Assembly: GCF_040834005.1 (NCBI RefSeq)
Contig: NZ_CP162129.1
Span: 1,035,501 to 1,099,500 of the forward strand
Source: Paenibacillus sp. PL2-23
GTDB lineage: Bacteria > Bacillota > Bacilli > Paenibacillales > Paenibacillaceae
Length of the DNA: 64,000 nt
Direction: 5' to 3'
Shown here: piece after piece, positions 9,521 through 16,665 of the stretch
How positions within the stretch are numbered: the stretch's first letter is position 1
How the letters are laid out: every line of letters begins with the position of its first letter
Notes under the pieces: model-generated
What the model saw: the letters and a program-made list of their open reading frames with translations, nothing else
The model's database searches: none
Told to the model about the DNA's origin: nothing
Translations under genes and position numbers: made by a program

Positions 9521-9604
9521 CTGCGCTTTATCATAAGAGCTAGTTCATTGCCTTAAGTATATCACAAGCGCCGCCGCATCGGAGAGCCGCGGATAGGGGA
9601 GCCT

Positions 9605-10501
9605 CTACAGCCCGGCGTTTTTCTTCAGCCTCTCGGCGATCTCCATAAACTCCTCATGCGAGATGCCAGGAGCGAATTCCTCTGGCAGTTCACCCAAATC
9701 CGGCATGGGAGCCCCCTCCGGAGAGCCTTGAATGACCTCCAGCTTGGCGCCTGTCTGTGGATTCTGGCCGCTCCAGATCCATACAACATCCTTGAAATCA
9801 TGGGGGCTGAACGTATACAGCTTGTTGCCTAGCCCCATAGCCTCATACTTGCGCGCAGCCTCGAACTGCTCATTGCTCAGGCTCGGGATCGGTATCAGCT
9901 TCTTGATGTCGACGCCCGTCGCCATCTCCAGCGCCTTGGCGTACGCGAGCACGTGAACGCCTCCCCGCACGAGCAGATAGCCGATCATGGCGCGAGCCGT
10001 AGGATGGTCGGTCATTTCGTACACGCGCATCTTGTGCGTGCGCGCTCCGCACTCCAGGAAAAAATTGTGAAGCAGGTCCAGCACCAGATTGCCGCTGTTG
10101 AACACATTGTCTCCCGCCCACGGCCTGCCCATGGAATCCCCGGCAAGGGCGGTCTGGGCGGTCTGGATGAAGAAATAGCTGTTGCGTTTGTTCAGCCCCT
10201 CCTGCAGCGGCGTTGAGTCTGGAGCGCCAGGCTTGGTTGTGCCGGTCAGCACCATGTTGATTGTAGCGGCGACCAGCTCCACATGTCCCATTTCCTCAGC
10301 CGTAATACTGGCCACAAGATCGTAGAAGGGCTTAAACTTCTTCTTGCCCCTGAAGTTGAAGGATTGATAGAGATAATTGTTGAGGGTGGACATTTCGCCG
10401 AATTTGCCGCCCATCAGCTCCTGCACCGCGGCAGCGGCGTTGGCATCGGCATAAGGAGAGTCGGGGAGCTCAATCAGAAGTCTGTTTTGCCTCTGGAACA
10501 T
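9605..10501 (-). CDS. Manganese catalase
   Basis: A 298-residue dimanganese catalase that breaks down hydrogen peroxide. The family core is clear: KFGEMSTLNNYLYQSFNF, then TAEEMGHVELVA (Glu and His ligands) and later LECGARTHKMRVYEM. The ATG at 10501 (MFQRQNRLLIELP) is preferred over the upstream GTG at 10513 because GAGGTGA lies eight bases before it and relatives begin at this point. It is longer than the spore-coat paralogue CotJC (about 190 residues). It stands alone between a TraX-like gene and a divergent Gln-rich gene. Expression control is not evident. Confidence 0.92.
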   Translation of the reverse strand: MFQRQNRLLIELPDSPYADANAAAAVQELMGGKFGEMSTLNNYLYQSFNFRGKKKFKPFYDLVASITAEEMGHVELVAATINMVLTGTTKPGAPDSTPLQEGLNKRNSYFFIQTAQTALAGDSMGRPWAGDNVFNSGNLVLDLLHNFFLECGARTHKMRVYEMTDHPTARAMIGYLLVRGGVHVLAYAKALEMATGVDIKKLIPIPSLSNEQFEAARKYEAMGLGNKLYTFSPHDFKDVVWIWSGQNPQTGAKLEVIQGSPEGAPMPDLGELPEEFAPGISHEEFMEIAERLKKNAGL

Positions 10502-10712
10502 AGATGGCTTCACCTCGTCTTTCGGGCCTGCACAGGCCTGTCATGGATAGTAATAATGGCGTGATTGTTACATAGATAGGTATGCGCGAGCTGGCATCCG
10601 CATACCGGATAGGCCTGCCGTCCGAAGCGGATGCGCCTGAATAGGGAAATGGGGTTTGCCTCATAATAATGCAGGCTTCAACAATTTAAAGGACCCCAGA
10701 GGAGGCAACACC

Positions 10713-11063
10713 ATGAACTATTCCCAGTACGGCAACGCAAATGGACAGTTGAATCAAATCGAAGGCATCGTACAGCAATTGATCCAGCAAACTCAGCAAG
10801 CTTCCGCACAATACCAGCAGCTCCTTAAGCAAGAGCAGGAGAATGCGGCGCTGCTGCAGCAAATCGCTCAGCGCGAGCAGCAAGCGGCCCAAATCATTCA
10901 AACTGCGCTGCAAGGCCATCATACAGCCGTCCAGCAAATGCAGAATATTACCAGCCTCTGCAACCAAATTTCGCAGACGTCTCTGACGCAGTCTGCCGCT
11001 TATATGCATAATCAGAGCAATGACTATTCCAATAACGCCAGCTACAGCAGCTATCGTCAATAA
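10713..11063 (+). CDS. Gln-rich coiled-coil protein of unknown function
   Basis: A 116-residue soluble protein. The start is taken as the ATG at 10713, because GAGGAGG lies just upstream and inside the longer frame. About a quarter of residues are glutamine. Residues 15-90 (IEGIVQQLIQQTQQASAQYQ and onward) have heptad spacing consistent with a long coiled coil, flanked by short Asn/Ser/Tyr-rich ends. No signal peptide or catalytic motif is seen. Similar Gln-rich small proteins in spore formers are often spore-associated, which is only a guess here. It is followed by a strong bidirectional terminator. Confidence 0.75.
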   Translation: MNYSQYGNANGQLNQIEGIVQQLIQQTQQASAQYQQLLKQEQENAALLQQIAQREQQAAQIIQTALQGHHTAVQQMQNITSLCNQISQTSLTQSAAYMHNQSNDYSNNASYSSYRQ

Positions 11064-11075
11064 GGCATAAAGAAA

Positions 11076-11119
11076 CGAAACACCCCCTAATCTTCGAAGG
11101 AAGAGCAGGGGGTGTTTCG
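11076..11119. terminator. Bidirectional terminator between convergent genes
   Basis: CGAAACACCCCCT pairs with AGGGGGTGTTTCG; it separates the Gln-rich gene from the Rieske oxidoreductase gene, which converge here. Confidence 0.8.
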
Positions 11120-11138
11120 CTTGTACGGGTTTTCCGGT

Positions 11139-12680
11139 TCATCCGTTCATTGGTATCGTCTTCAGCGGCTTCTCCGCGGGCCCTTCGAGCACCTCGCCGG
11201 TGAATGAGAAGCGGGAGCCGTGGCAAGGACAGTCCCATGTCCGCTCGCCGTCGTTCCATTCGACCTCGCAGCCCATATGGGTGCAGGTCGTATCCACCAC
11301 GAACAGCTTGCCCTCGGGATCCCTGTAAGCGCCGGCCCTCCGCCCATGCACAGACACTGCCGCTCCTTCATCCGGTCCCAAGTCCTTAGGCTTCTGCAGG
11401 ACCATCTCCAGCTTGCCTCCGATGAGATGCTTGGCTACGTCGAAGTTGTCGACAACGAGATTTTTGAGCGTCTTGAGGGAGAGGGAGCGGGAAGGCGCGA
11501 ACAGCTCGGCATAAGGAGACTGCTTCTCCTGAATCAAATCCCGGATGAGAAGCGCCGCCGCCGTGCCGGTTGTCATGCCCCACTTCTTGTAGCCGGTCGC
11601 GATATAAATATTCGGCGTGTTCTCCGTAATGCGGCCTATATAAGGCAGCTTGTCTCCAGTGACCAGGTCCTGGGCCGACCACCTATAAGCAATCTGCTGC
11701 GGGTCGAAGTGGTCCGCGGCAAATTGCTGCAGCGTCTCGTAATGATTGATCGTACAGATGCCCTGACCCGTCTTGTGGGATTGTCCGCCGATAAGCAGCA
11801 AGGAGGAGCCGTCCTCTGCAGCCGCGCTGCGAATGGAGCGCTTCGGATCCTCCGCGCTGAGGTACATGCCGCCGGGATACGGGATTGAGCTTTTGATGGC
11901 AAGCACATAAGAGCGTTCTGCATGCATGCGGGCGAAGAAGAAGCCGTGGCCATCGTAGAAGGGAAAGTGCGAGCAAATAACCACTTGGTTGCAGGCGACC
12001 TTGCGGCCATCGCTGGTGACGACCGTGGGGCATTCGGCCTGCTGAATATCCGTTGCCGTCGTATGCTCGTAGATTTGGCCGCCAGCCTCGACGAACTTGC
12101 CTATGAGGACCTTCAAGTATTGCAAGGGGTGGAACTGCGCCTGTTCCTTCATCAGCACCGCCGCTTTGGCGGGAAGCTGGACAAGAGGGAGGCGGTCGAC
12201 ATAGGAGCCCGGAATGCCGAGCTTCTCATAAGCGGCCATCTCGGCTTGCAGCTTCTGCATGTAAGCGTCCGAGTTCGTATAGACGTAAGCGTCCTCCGAG
12301 GAGAAGCCGCATTCAATTCCGTGCACCTGGATGGTATGCCGAATAAATTGCAAGGCGTCCCGGTTGGCGGTGTAATAGAGACCTGCCTTTTCATAGCCTT
12401 CCTGCTTGATAAGCTCGTCGTAGATGAGGTCGTGCTGCGCCGTAATTTTGGCCGTTGTATGGGAGGTGGTGCCGCTCAGCAGCTTTCCGGCCTCTAGCAG
12501 CGTTACCCGCATCCCGGCCATTGCTAACAGGTAGGCGGTCGTGATACCCGTTATGCCGCCGCCGACGACCGCGATCTCGGTGTCGATATCCTCCTCCAGC
12601 TTGGGGTAAGAGGGGAGACCTTCTTGGGATTGGGCCCAATAGGGCTCTGGATAGGTAGGCAGAGATGGATGAGTTGCCAT
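11139..12680 (-). CDS. yhfW: FAD-dependent oxidoreductase with C-terminal Rieske [2Fe-2S] domain (YhfW-like)
   Basis: A 513-residue fusion. The N-terminal part is a DAO-type FAD domain: the dinucleotide motif VVGGGITGITTAYLLA, then LEAGKLLSGTTSHTTAK, and near the end of that part NIYIATGYKKWGMT. The C-terminal 100 residues are a Rieske domain with CTHMGC and CPCHGSRF, giving the Cys-His pairs that ligate a [2Fe-2S] cluster. The layout and length match B. subtilis YhfW, whose substrate is not established. AAAGGAGC lies six bases before the ATG. It is transcribed towards the terminator at 11076. Confidence 0.9.
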   Translation of the reverse strand: MATHPSLPTYPEPYWAQSQEGLPSYPKLEEDIDTEIAVVGGGITGITTAYLLAMAGMRVTLLEAGKLLSGTTSHTTAKITAQHDLIYDELIKQEGYEKAGLYYTANRDALQFIRHTIQVHGIECGFSSEDAYVYTNSDAYMQKLQAEMAAYEKLGIPGSYVDRLPLVQLPAKAAVLMKEQAQFHPLQYLKVLIGKFVEAGGQIYEHTTATDIQQAECPTVVTSDGRKVACNQVVICSHFPFYDGHGFFFARMHAERSYVLAIKSSIPYPGGMYLSAEDPKRSIRSAAAEDGSSLLLIGGQSHKTGQGICTINHYETLQQFAADHFDPQQIAYRWSAQDLVTGDKLPYIGRITENTPNIYIATGYKKWGMTTGTAAALLIRDLIQEKQSPYAELFAPSRSLSLKTLKNLVVDNFDVAKHLIGGKLEMVLQKPKDLGPDEGAAVSVHGRRAGAYRDPEGKLFVVDTTCTHMGCEVEWNDGERTWDCPCHGSRFSFTGEVLEGPAEKPLKTIPMNG

Positions 12681-12764
12681 TACATTGCTCCTTTGCGCAA
12701 AAAGTTCATCCCTTCATTTCTTCCCTTAATGAGGAAATTTATTCGGATGAACGACCCGTTCTCT

Positions 12765-13160
12765 TCATTCCAAGCGGCGACTCCAGGGATATCTAGCCCT
12801 CACCTCGTATTGAAGCGCCTCCTCTATATCCGAGAATCGCAGCAGAAGCTTCGACAGGCTCAGATGAGAGAAGGGCATGCCGGAGGTGGAAGCGATGCGG
12901 TCGACGTACTGGCGGAGACTCGGGAGATGAAGACCAAGCAAAGCAGGGTCAGCGAGGTGACGCAGGTAGACGAAATCCGGCACAGACAACGTCAGCTCGT
13001 GATCGTGCTGTTCATCGCTCTCATACGCTTCGAACGGGGCGTCCAGCCGAATGAAGAGGGGACGGGTCCAATCCGCGCCCTCCATCTCCGTCAGCAGAAG
13101 CCATTCGGGATATAGCGCTCCTGTATCGGCATCACGCGTGTAATAGACGGTTTGCTTCAT
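12765..13160 (-). CDS. Unknown protein in the XRE/ImmA cassette
   Basis: A 131-residue protein, not recognised. It begins MKQTVYYTRDADTGALYPEWLLLTE and reads like a compact acidic soluble domain, with no membrane segment. It lies eight bases downstream of the ImmA/IrrE-like protease gene in the same direction, with its ribosome site (GAAAGGAT) inside the end of that gene, so the two are very probably co-transcribed and may work together. It could be an adaptor, a substrate or an inhibitor of the protease, but this is speculative. Confidence 0.7.
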   Translation of the reverse strand: MKQTVYYTRDADTGALYPEWLLLTEMEGADWTRPLFIRLDAPFEAYESDEQHDHELTLSVPDFVYLRHLADPALLGLHLPSLRQYVDRIASTSGMPFSHLSLSKLLLRFSDIEEALQYEVRARYPWSRRLE

Positions 13161-13168
13161 GGGTTCAT

Positions 13169-13807
13169 CTATCCTTTCGTCATCCCTGCACTGCGGGAGG
13201 CCTCTGTCTGCCTATAAAGCTGCCGGAGCAGCCGGTTCGTCATGTCCGAATAGGGCTCCCTCCGCGACTCGCTGCTGCCGGCTATCCTCTCGCGGAGCTG
13301 ACGATCACTCCGTTGCTGTCGGATGCGCCCAGCAATGCGGTCCAGACGTTTCCGGACGAAGGACGGCGGAACATCGAACGCTTCAGCGAGCAGGCGAACA
13401 TCCTGCGGATGGTAATGAAGCTGGACGAACGCCTGCAGCATATGGATAGGCATGGCGCTGTACAGCTGGAACAACCCGGCCTGCGTTTCCTGCAATGCGA
13501 CGAACGATTGCGGCAGCTGCCTCTGGTTGCCCGTATGCAGGGCGGGATGGCTCAGCTCATGGAAAAACGCCAGCTTCTGCCGATGCTTGTCCATGTGAAT
13601 ATTTAAGAAGATTAAGCAATCGCCTTCCTCGTCGTACAGGACCTTCGTCTCGCCCTCCGTATACGCGATGTGGGCGCCGAACAGCGACGCGACCTTGTCC
13701 CAATCGTTCAGGTCAGCAGGCGCTCGCAAGCCGCTCCTATGAAACATCTCCCCAATCCAAAGCTCCATCTCCGCTGGCCGGTACAACTCAAAGTTCAAGG
13801 CCTCCAT
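13169..13807 (-). CDS. ImmA/IrrE-family metallo-endopeptidase
   Basis: A 212-residue protein with the zinc-peptidase signature FFHELSHPALH (HExxH) at about residues 83-93, preceded by KLAFF and followed by a helical C-terminal half ending in a basic tail. ImmA of ICEBs1 and IrrE of Deinococcus share this fold and relieve repression by cleaving a partner XRE-type repressor. An XRE gene lies 73 bp upstream on the same strand, the same pairing as immR-immA, so that repressor is the obvious target. A LexA-like inverted repeat (13827-13838) sits directly before the start codon. The ATG at 13807 follows AGGGGGTCACAG. The target cleavage is inferred. Confidence 0.85.
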   Translation of the reverse strand: MEALNFELYRPAEMELWIGEMFHRSGLRAPADLNDWDKVASLFGAHIAYTEGETKVLYDEEGDCLIFLNIHMDKHRQKLAFFHELSHPALHTGNQRQLPQSFVALQETQAGLFQLYSAMPIHMLQAFVQLHYHPQDVRLLAEAFDVPPSFVRKRLDRIAGRIRQQRSDRQLRERIAGSSESRREPYSDMTNRLLRQLYRQTEASRSAGMTKG

Positions 13808-13826
13808 CTGTGACCCCCTGAAATAA

Positions 13827-13838
13827 GAATATATGTTC
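13827..13838. promoter_or_regulatory. LexA (SOS)-like box upstream of the ImmA-like gene
   Basis: On the minus strand GAAC-ATAT-ATTC, within AGAACATATATTCT, one base from the Gram-positive LexA arms GAAC-N4-GTTC. It lies about 20 bp before the ATG of the protease gene, a position where LexA would block transcription. Together with a perfect box at 18501 this supports an SOS regulon in this organism, but a single mismatched site remains tentative. Confidence 0.5.
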
Positions 13839-13858
13839 TGTTATATGGTGAAAAATAA

Positions 13859-13877
13859 AACCCTTCGCAGGGCTTTA
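13859..13877 (-). terminator. Small terminator after the XRE gene
   Basis: On the minus strand AAGCCCT-GCG-AGGGTTTTATTTTT, overlapping the end of the repressor gene region. It suggests the repressor and the protease genes are transcribed separately. Confidence 0.55.
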
Positions 13878-13880
13878 TCC

Positions 13881-14282
13881 TTATTCGTTGCCAGCTTCCC
13901 GCTCTTTGCGGCGCTTCTCCTTGAAGGCGCGGAACATCTCCAGCTCGCGCTTCAGATGCTCGGCTTCCTCCTCGTCCATCTCCTCTGGCGGACCGCCCAG
14001 ATAAGCGATGTACACTCCGGCTTCGTGATCGCGGTGCTCCGCAGTGGAGCGCTTCCGATCCATGGCTCCCTTGGGATCGGGCTCGTCCGTCAGATCCAGC
14101 AAGTAGTCCGCGTTGGTATGGAGAGCATCGACAAGCGCTGCCAGCGTCTCATGCGGTGGGGCACTCCGTCCCTGCTCATAGTTGCTGATTGCGGCTTTCG
14201 TGAGGTTAACCTTCAGCGCAAGCTGCTCTTGCGTAAGCTGATGATGCTTTCGGCGTTCCGTTAACCGATCGGCTCTGAACAC
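13881..14282 (-). CDS. XRE-family transcriptional repressor
   Basis: A 133-residue DNA-binding protein with an N-terminal lambda-repressor-like helix-turn-helix (about 4-60: LTQEQLALKVNLTKAAISNYEQGRSAP) and a highly charged C-terminal tail rich in Glu, Lys and Arg. The GTG at 14282 follows AAGGAGA by seven bases. It faces away from the XhlA-like gene, and the 182-bp region between them holds three copies of TACAA-N5-TTGTA, one in the spacer of each promoter. Phage-type repressors that autoregulate in this manner include Xre of PBSX and ImmR of ICEBs1. It is likely the repressor of both promoters and the substrate of the ImmA-like protease. Confidence 0.9.
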   Translation of the reverse strand: MFRADRLTERRKHHQLTQEQLALKVNLTKAAISNYEQGRSAPPHETLAALVDALHTNADYLLDLTDEPDPKGAMDRKRSTAEHRDHEAGVYIAYLGGPPEEMDEEEAEHLKRELEMFRAFKEKRRKEREAGNE

Positions 14283-14312
14283 GGTAATCTCTCCTTACAG
14301 GCTTCCGCAGAA

Positions 14313-14342
14313 CTTATACAAGAATATTGTACTTCAGCTCAA
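14313..14342 (-). promoter_or_regulatory. Probable promoter of the XRE gene with operator O1 in the spacer
   Basis: On the minus strand a -35 TTGAGC (14337-14342) and a -10 TATAAG (14313-14318) are 18 bp apart. The palindrome TACAAGAATATTGTA (14317-14331) overlaps the spacer and the -10, which fits autorepression. Confidence 0.6.
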
Positions 14343-14381
14343 GAGACTTGCCAATAGCTTATTCGTTTTATATTTTAACGC

Positions 14382-14410
14382 TTGACATACAAGATTCTTG
14401 TACATAGAAT
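14382..14410 (+). promoter_or_regulatory. Promoter of the XhlA-like gene with operator O2 in the spacer
   Basis: A perfect -35 TTGACA (14382-14387), a 17-bp spacer and a -10 TAGAAT (14405-14410). The palindrome TACAAGATTCTTGTA (14388-14402) fills the spacer exactly, so a bound repressor would exclude RNA polymerase. Confidence 0.85.
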
Positions 14411-14422
14411 GAGGGACAAGAG

Positions 14423-14437
14423 TACAAGTATCTTGTA
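14423..14437. promoter_or_regulatory. Operator O3 for the XRE repressor
   Basis: TACAAGTATCTTGTA, the third copy of TACAA-N5-TTGTA (here extended to GTACAAG and CTTGTAC arms), lies just downstream of the -10 in the likely untranslated leader of the XhlA-like gene. Confidence 0.8.
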
Positions 14438-14464
14438 CTAGATAACAAAGGGAGCGTGATAGAA

Positions 14465-14710
14465 ATGTCGGGACCCGCGTATTCGGAAATACGAGAGAGA
14501 GTGGTGCGCTTAGAGACCAAATGGGATGAAGCAGCCGAAACCAAAGAAACGGCGAAGCTCGCTGCGAAGGAAGCGGCAGAGGCGCTGCAAACCGTAAAGG
14601 CCCTTCAGCAGACGCTGATGGATGTGCAGGACAATCAGAAATGGCTATGGCGCATGGTTATCGGCGGGGTGGTTGCGGCGATTTTGTCGTTTGTTGTGAA
14701 AGGAGGCTAG
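14465..14710 (+). CDS. XhlA-like (phage hemolysin/holin-associated) small membrane protein
   Basis: An 81-residue protein with the XhlA arrangement: an N-terminal coiled coil (EIRERVVRLETKWDEAAETK and following) and one C-terminal membrane helix (WLWRMVIGGVVAAILSFVV). In PBSX, XhlA works with the holin XhlB and an endolysin in host lysis; no holin or endolysin gene is seen next to this one. The ATG at 14465 is preferred over the GTG at 14456 because AAAGGGAG (14447-14454) is correctly spaced only for the ATG. It is driven by a strong promoter covered by repressor operators. It may be a domesticated or remnant lysis gene, or a stress-induced membrane-active protein. Confidence 0.82.
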   Translation: MSGPAYSEIRERVVRLETKWDEAAETKETAKLAAKEAAEALQTVKALQQTLMDVQDNQKWLWRMVIGGVVAAILSFVVKGG

Positions 14711-14818
14711 CTAGAGAGGCGATCCTATCATTTTCAGCGGATGACGCTCTTCATCAACCCATACTACTCTCTTACGGATGCATAAAATAGAGTATGCATG
14801 ATAGAGAGGAGGGATGAC

Positions 14819-15244
14819 ATGTCCGCCAATTTACAAGTCAGCGGCTTAGGCCGCAGGGGCAGCCGCTTCGCCGGCGTTATGGACGGCCGCCGCAAGCATC
14901 ATCACCATCATCACCGCAGACATGAAGATTTCGCTGTAGAAGGGATTCAAGATGCTGGGCGCGTGCTGGGCGCCAAGTTCAACAATCTTCGGAAGCGCTG
15001 CAAGGCGCGCAGGCTCGTTGCTGCGATCCGCCATTGCGACGCCAGAACGATTCATGAGCTGTTCGGACGGCATTGCAGAGTCGTCTGCTTCTTCAAGAGA
15101 CCTGGCTACGATTGTGTCAAGCTCAGCTGCAGCTTCGATGGAGGATCCGCCGTGGTCACATTCGATATTTGCGTTAGAAGCTTGAACACAGGCTGCGGTT
15201 GCGGCTGCGGCAACGGCTTCTACGGAGGTAACGGCTTCCTGTAA
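14819..15244 (+). CDS. His-cluster and Cys-rich protein of unknown function
   Basis: A 141-residue protein, not recognised. The ATG at 14819 is chosen because AGAGGAGGG (14805-14813) lies six bases before it. Residues 27-32 are six consecutive histidines flanked by basic residues (RRKHHHHHHRRHED), followed by a basic helical segment, a beta-rich part (VVCFFKRPGYDCVKLSCSF) and a C-terminal GCGCGCGNGFYGGNG tail. There is no signal peptide. The Cys/Gly tail and its context in a spore former suggest a spore coat protein, but this is a guess. A strong terminator follows. Confidence 0.75.
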   Translation: MSANLQVSGLGRRGSRFAGVMDGRRKHHHHHHRRHEDFAVEGIQDAGRVLGAKFNNLRKRCKARRLVAAIRHCDARTIHELFGRHCRVVCFFKRPGYDCVKLSCSFDGGSAVVTFDICVRSLNTGCGCGCGNGFYGGNGFL

Positions 15245-15279
15245 GCCTTAGACCCGTTAGACCTGCAACACACATGCAG

Positions 15280-15310
15280 CAGCCCGCGCTGTCACCGACA
15301 GCGCGGGCTG
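15280..15310. terminator. Strong terminator hairpin
   Basis: CAGCCCGCGCTGT pairs with ACAGCGCGGGCTG over a short loop, lying between the convergent His-cluster and NUDIX genes. Confidence 0.8.
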
Positions 15311-15318
15311 TTCCATCG

Positions 15319-15990
15319 TTAATAGGATAGAGCAAGGAGCTTGTTCATGACCTCTACATAATAGCGGTTGTCGCGAGGCACGAACTGATTGGCGCGAACG
15401 CTTCGGGTGCTCGGGCGAAGTCCGATGGGCTCGTTCGTTGCTTCTGCCTCGGCTCTCGTCGAGCCGGTCAGCTCAACCCCATGGGCGGCAAGCTCCCCGC
15501 GTCGCCCCTCGAACAAGGCGAGCAGCTCCTCTACCTCAACCTCGAAGACACCTGCGACCTCTTCAGGCTGCAGGCGCAGCGCTGTCAGCGGCACGTCGCT
15601 GATCAAGGCGAATACATCGCTGACCTCCCGATCGATGAAGGGGCGGCCGTTCACCATGCCTTCCTCTTCCTCCGTGATTTGTCCCAGCGGGATGAGCTCC
15701 TCGAAGCTCGCCGTCACGCCGATCTCCTCCTCCAGCTCGCGCACGGCGTCCCGGACCGTCTCGCCGGCGGTCAAATGTCCGGCCGCGGTAATGTCGAAGC
15801 AGCCGGGGTTCGTATCCTTGGTCAGCTGCCGCAGCTGGAATCGCACGTAGCGGCGGTCTCCGTCACGGCGGGCCAGCCAGCAATGGAACGAGCGGTGCCA
15901 GTAGCCTCTGGCATGCGTATCTGCGCGGGTTGCCGTGCCGATATGGCGCAGCTCCTTGTCGTAGATGTCGAACAGCTCGTCATCAGGCAT
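15319..15990 (-). CDS. NUDIX hydrolase
   Basis: A 223-residue protein. The NUDIX box is intact: [19 protein letters not shown] and the following IGV match Gx5Ex7REUxEExGU at about residues 71-93. The N-terminal [20 protein letters not shown] and WHRSFHCWL resemble the isopentenyl-diphosphate isomerase/YfcD branch of the family, which hydrolyse or isomerise diphosphates. Substrate prediction is not possible from this alone. It overlaps the upstream mscL gene by eight bases, so the two are translationally coupled. Confidence 0.87.
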   Translation of the reverse strand: MPDDELFDIYDKELRHIGTATRADTHARGYWHRSFHCWLARRDGDRRYVRFQLRQLTKDTNPGCFDITAAGHLTAGETVRDAVRELEEEIGVTASFEELIPLGQITEEEEGMVNGRPFIDREVSDVFALISDVPLTALRLQPEEVAGVFEVEVEELLALFEGRRGELAAHGVELTGSTRAEAEATNEPIGLRPSTRSVRANQFVPRDNRYYVEVMNKLLALSY

Positions 15991-16444
15991 TCGACGATGC
16001 CTCTAGCTGCGAGGTGCAATGCTTGCAGCGCGTCGCTTTGATTGGGATTTTGGACAGGCAGTATGGACAATCCTTCTCTGTCGGCGCGGCAGGAGCCTTC
16101 TCCTTCTCCTCGTTCTTGCGGCGCAGAGTGTTTATCCCCTTCACCATCAGGAAGATACAGAATGCGACGATGAGGAAGTCGAGAACGACGTTAATGAATT
16201 GCCCGTAGCGAATCGCGGCCGCCGTCTCTAACGCGGCTTCATCCATGTCGGTTACGTCCACGAGATAATATTTTAAATCCTTGAAGTTGACTTCGCCAAG
16301 CAGCGCGCCGATAGGAGGCATAATGACATCGTTGACGAGAGAGGTGACGATTTTGCCGAAGGCTCCTCCAATAATGACACCGACGGCTAGATCGATAACG
16401 TTTCCTTTCATAGCAAACTCTTTGAATTCTTGCATCATTTTCAT
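15983..16444 (-). CDS. mscL: Large-conductance mechanosensitive channel MscL with zinc-ribbon tail
   Basis: A 153-residue channel that opens under high membrane tension to release solutes on hypo-osmotic shock. The N-terminal helix and first membrane segment ([20 protein letters not shown]) and the second ([19 protein letters not shown]) are typical. After the usual C-terminal helix it carries an added zinc ribbon with CPYC and CKHC pairs, which most MscL proteins lack. The ATG at 16444 is chosen over the longer frame because ACGGAGGG sits nine bases upstream and the family begins here. It is co-transcribed with the NUDIX gene. Confidence 0.93.
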   Translation of the reverse strand: MKMMQEFKEFAMKGNVIDLAVGVIIGGAFGKIVTSLVNDVIMPPIGALLGEVNFKDLKYYLVDVTDMDEAALETAAAIRYGQFINVVLDFLIVAFCIFLMVKGINTLRRKNEEKEKAPAAPTEKDCPYCLSKIPIKATRCKHCTSQLEASSNA

Positions 16445-16665
16445 CGAATAAGGCCCTCCGTTCCTTCCATATCTTTCACTCTTCCTTCTATTATGAACCC
16501 AATCTAGCACGGATAAACGAGATTCGCAAGTCTCAGGTGCTTTGGAACTACTTCATTTTTTTACAAAAAAAAGCAGGAATAACTCGAAATGAAAAGGATT
16601 TTTTGGTAATTTGTCGAAGTCACTATAACGTGCAGGCTATTTATGATGGGAGAGATAGAACGAAG

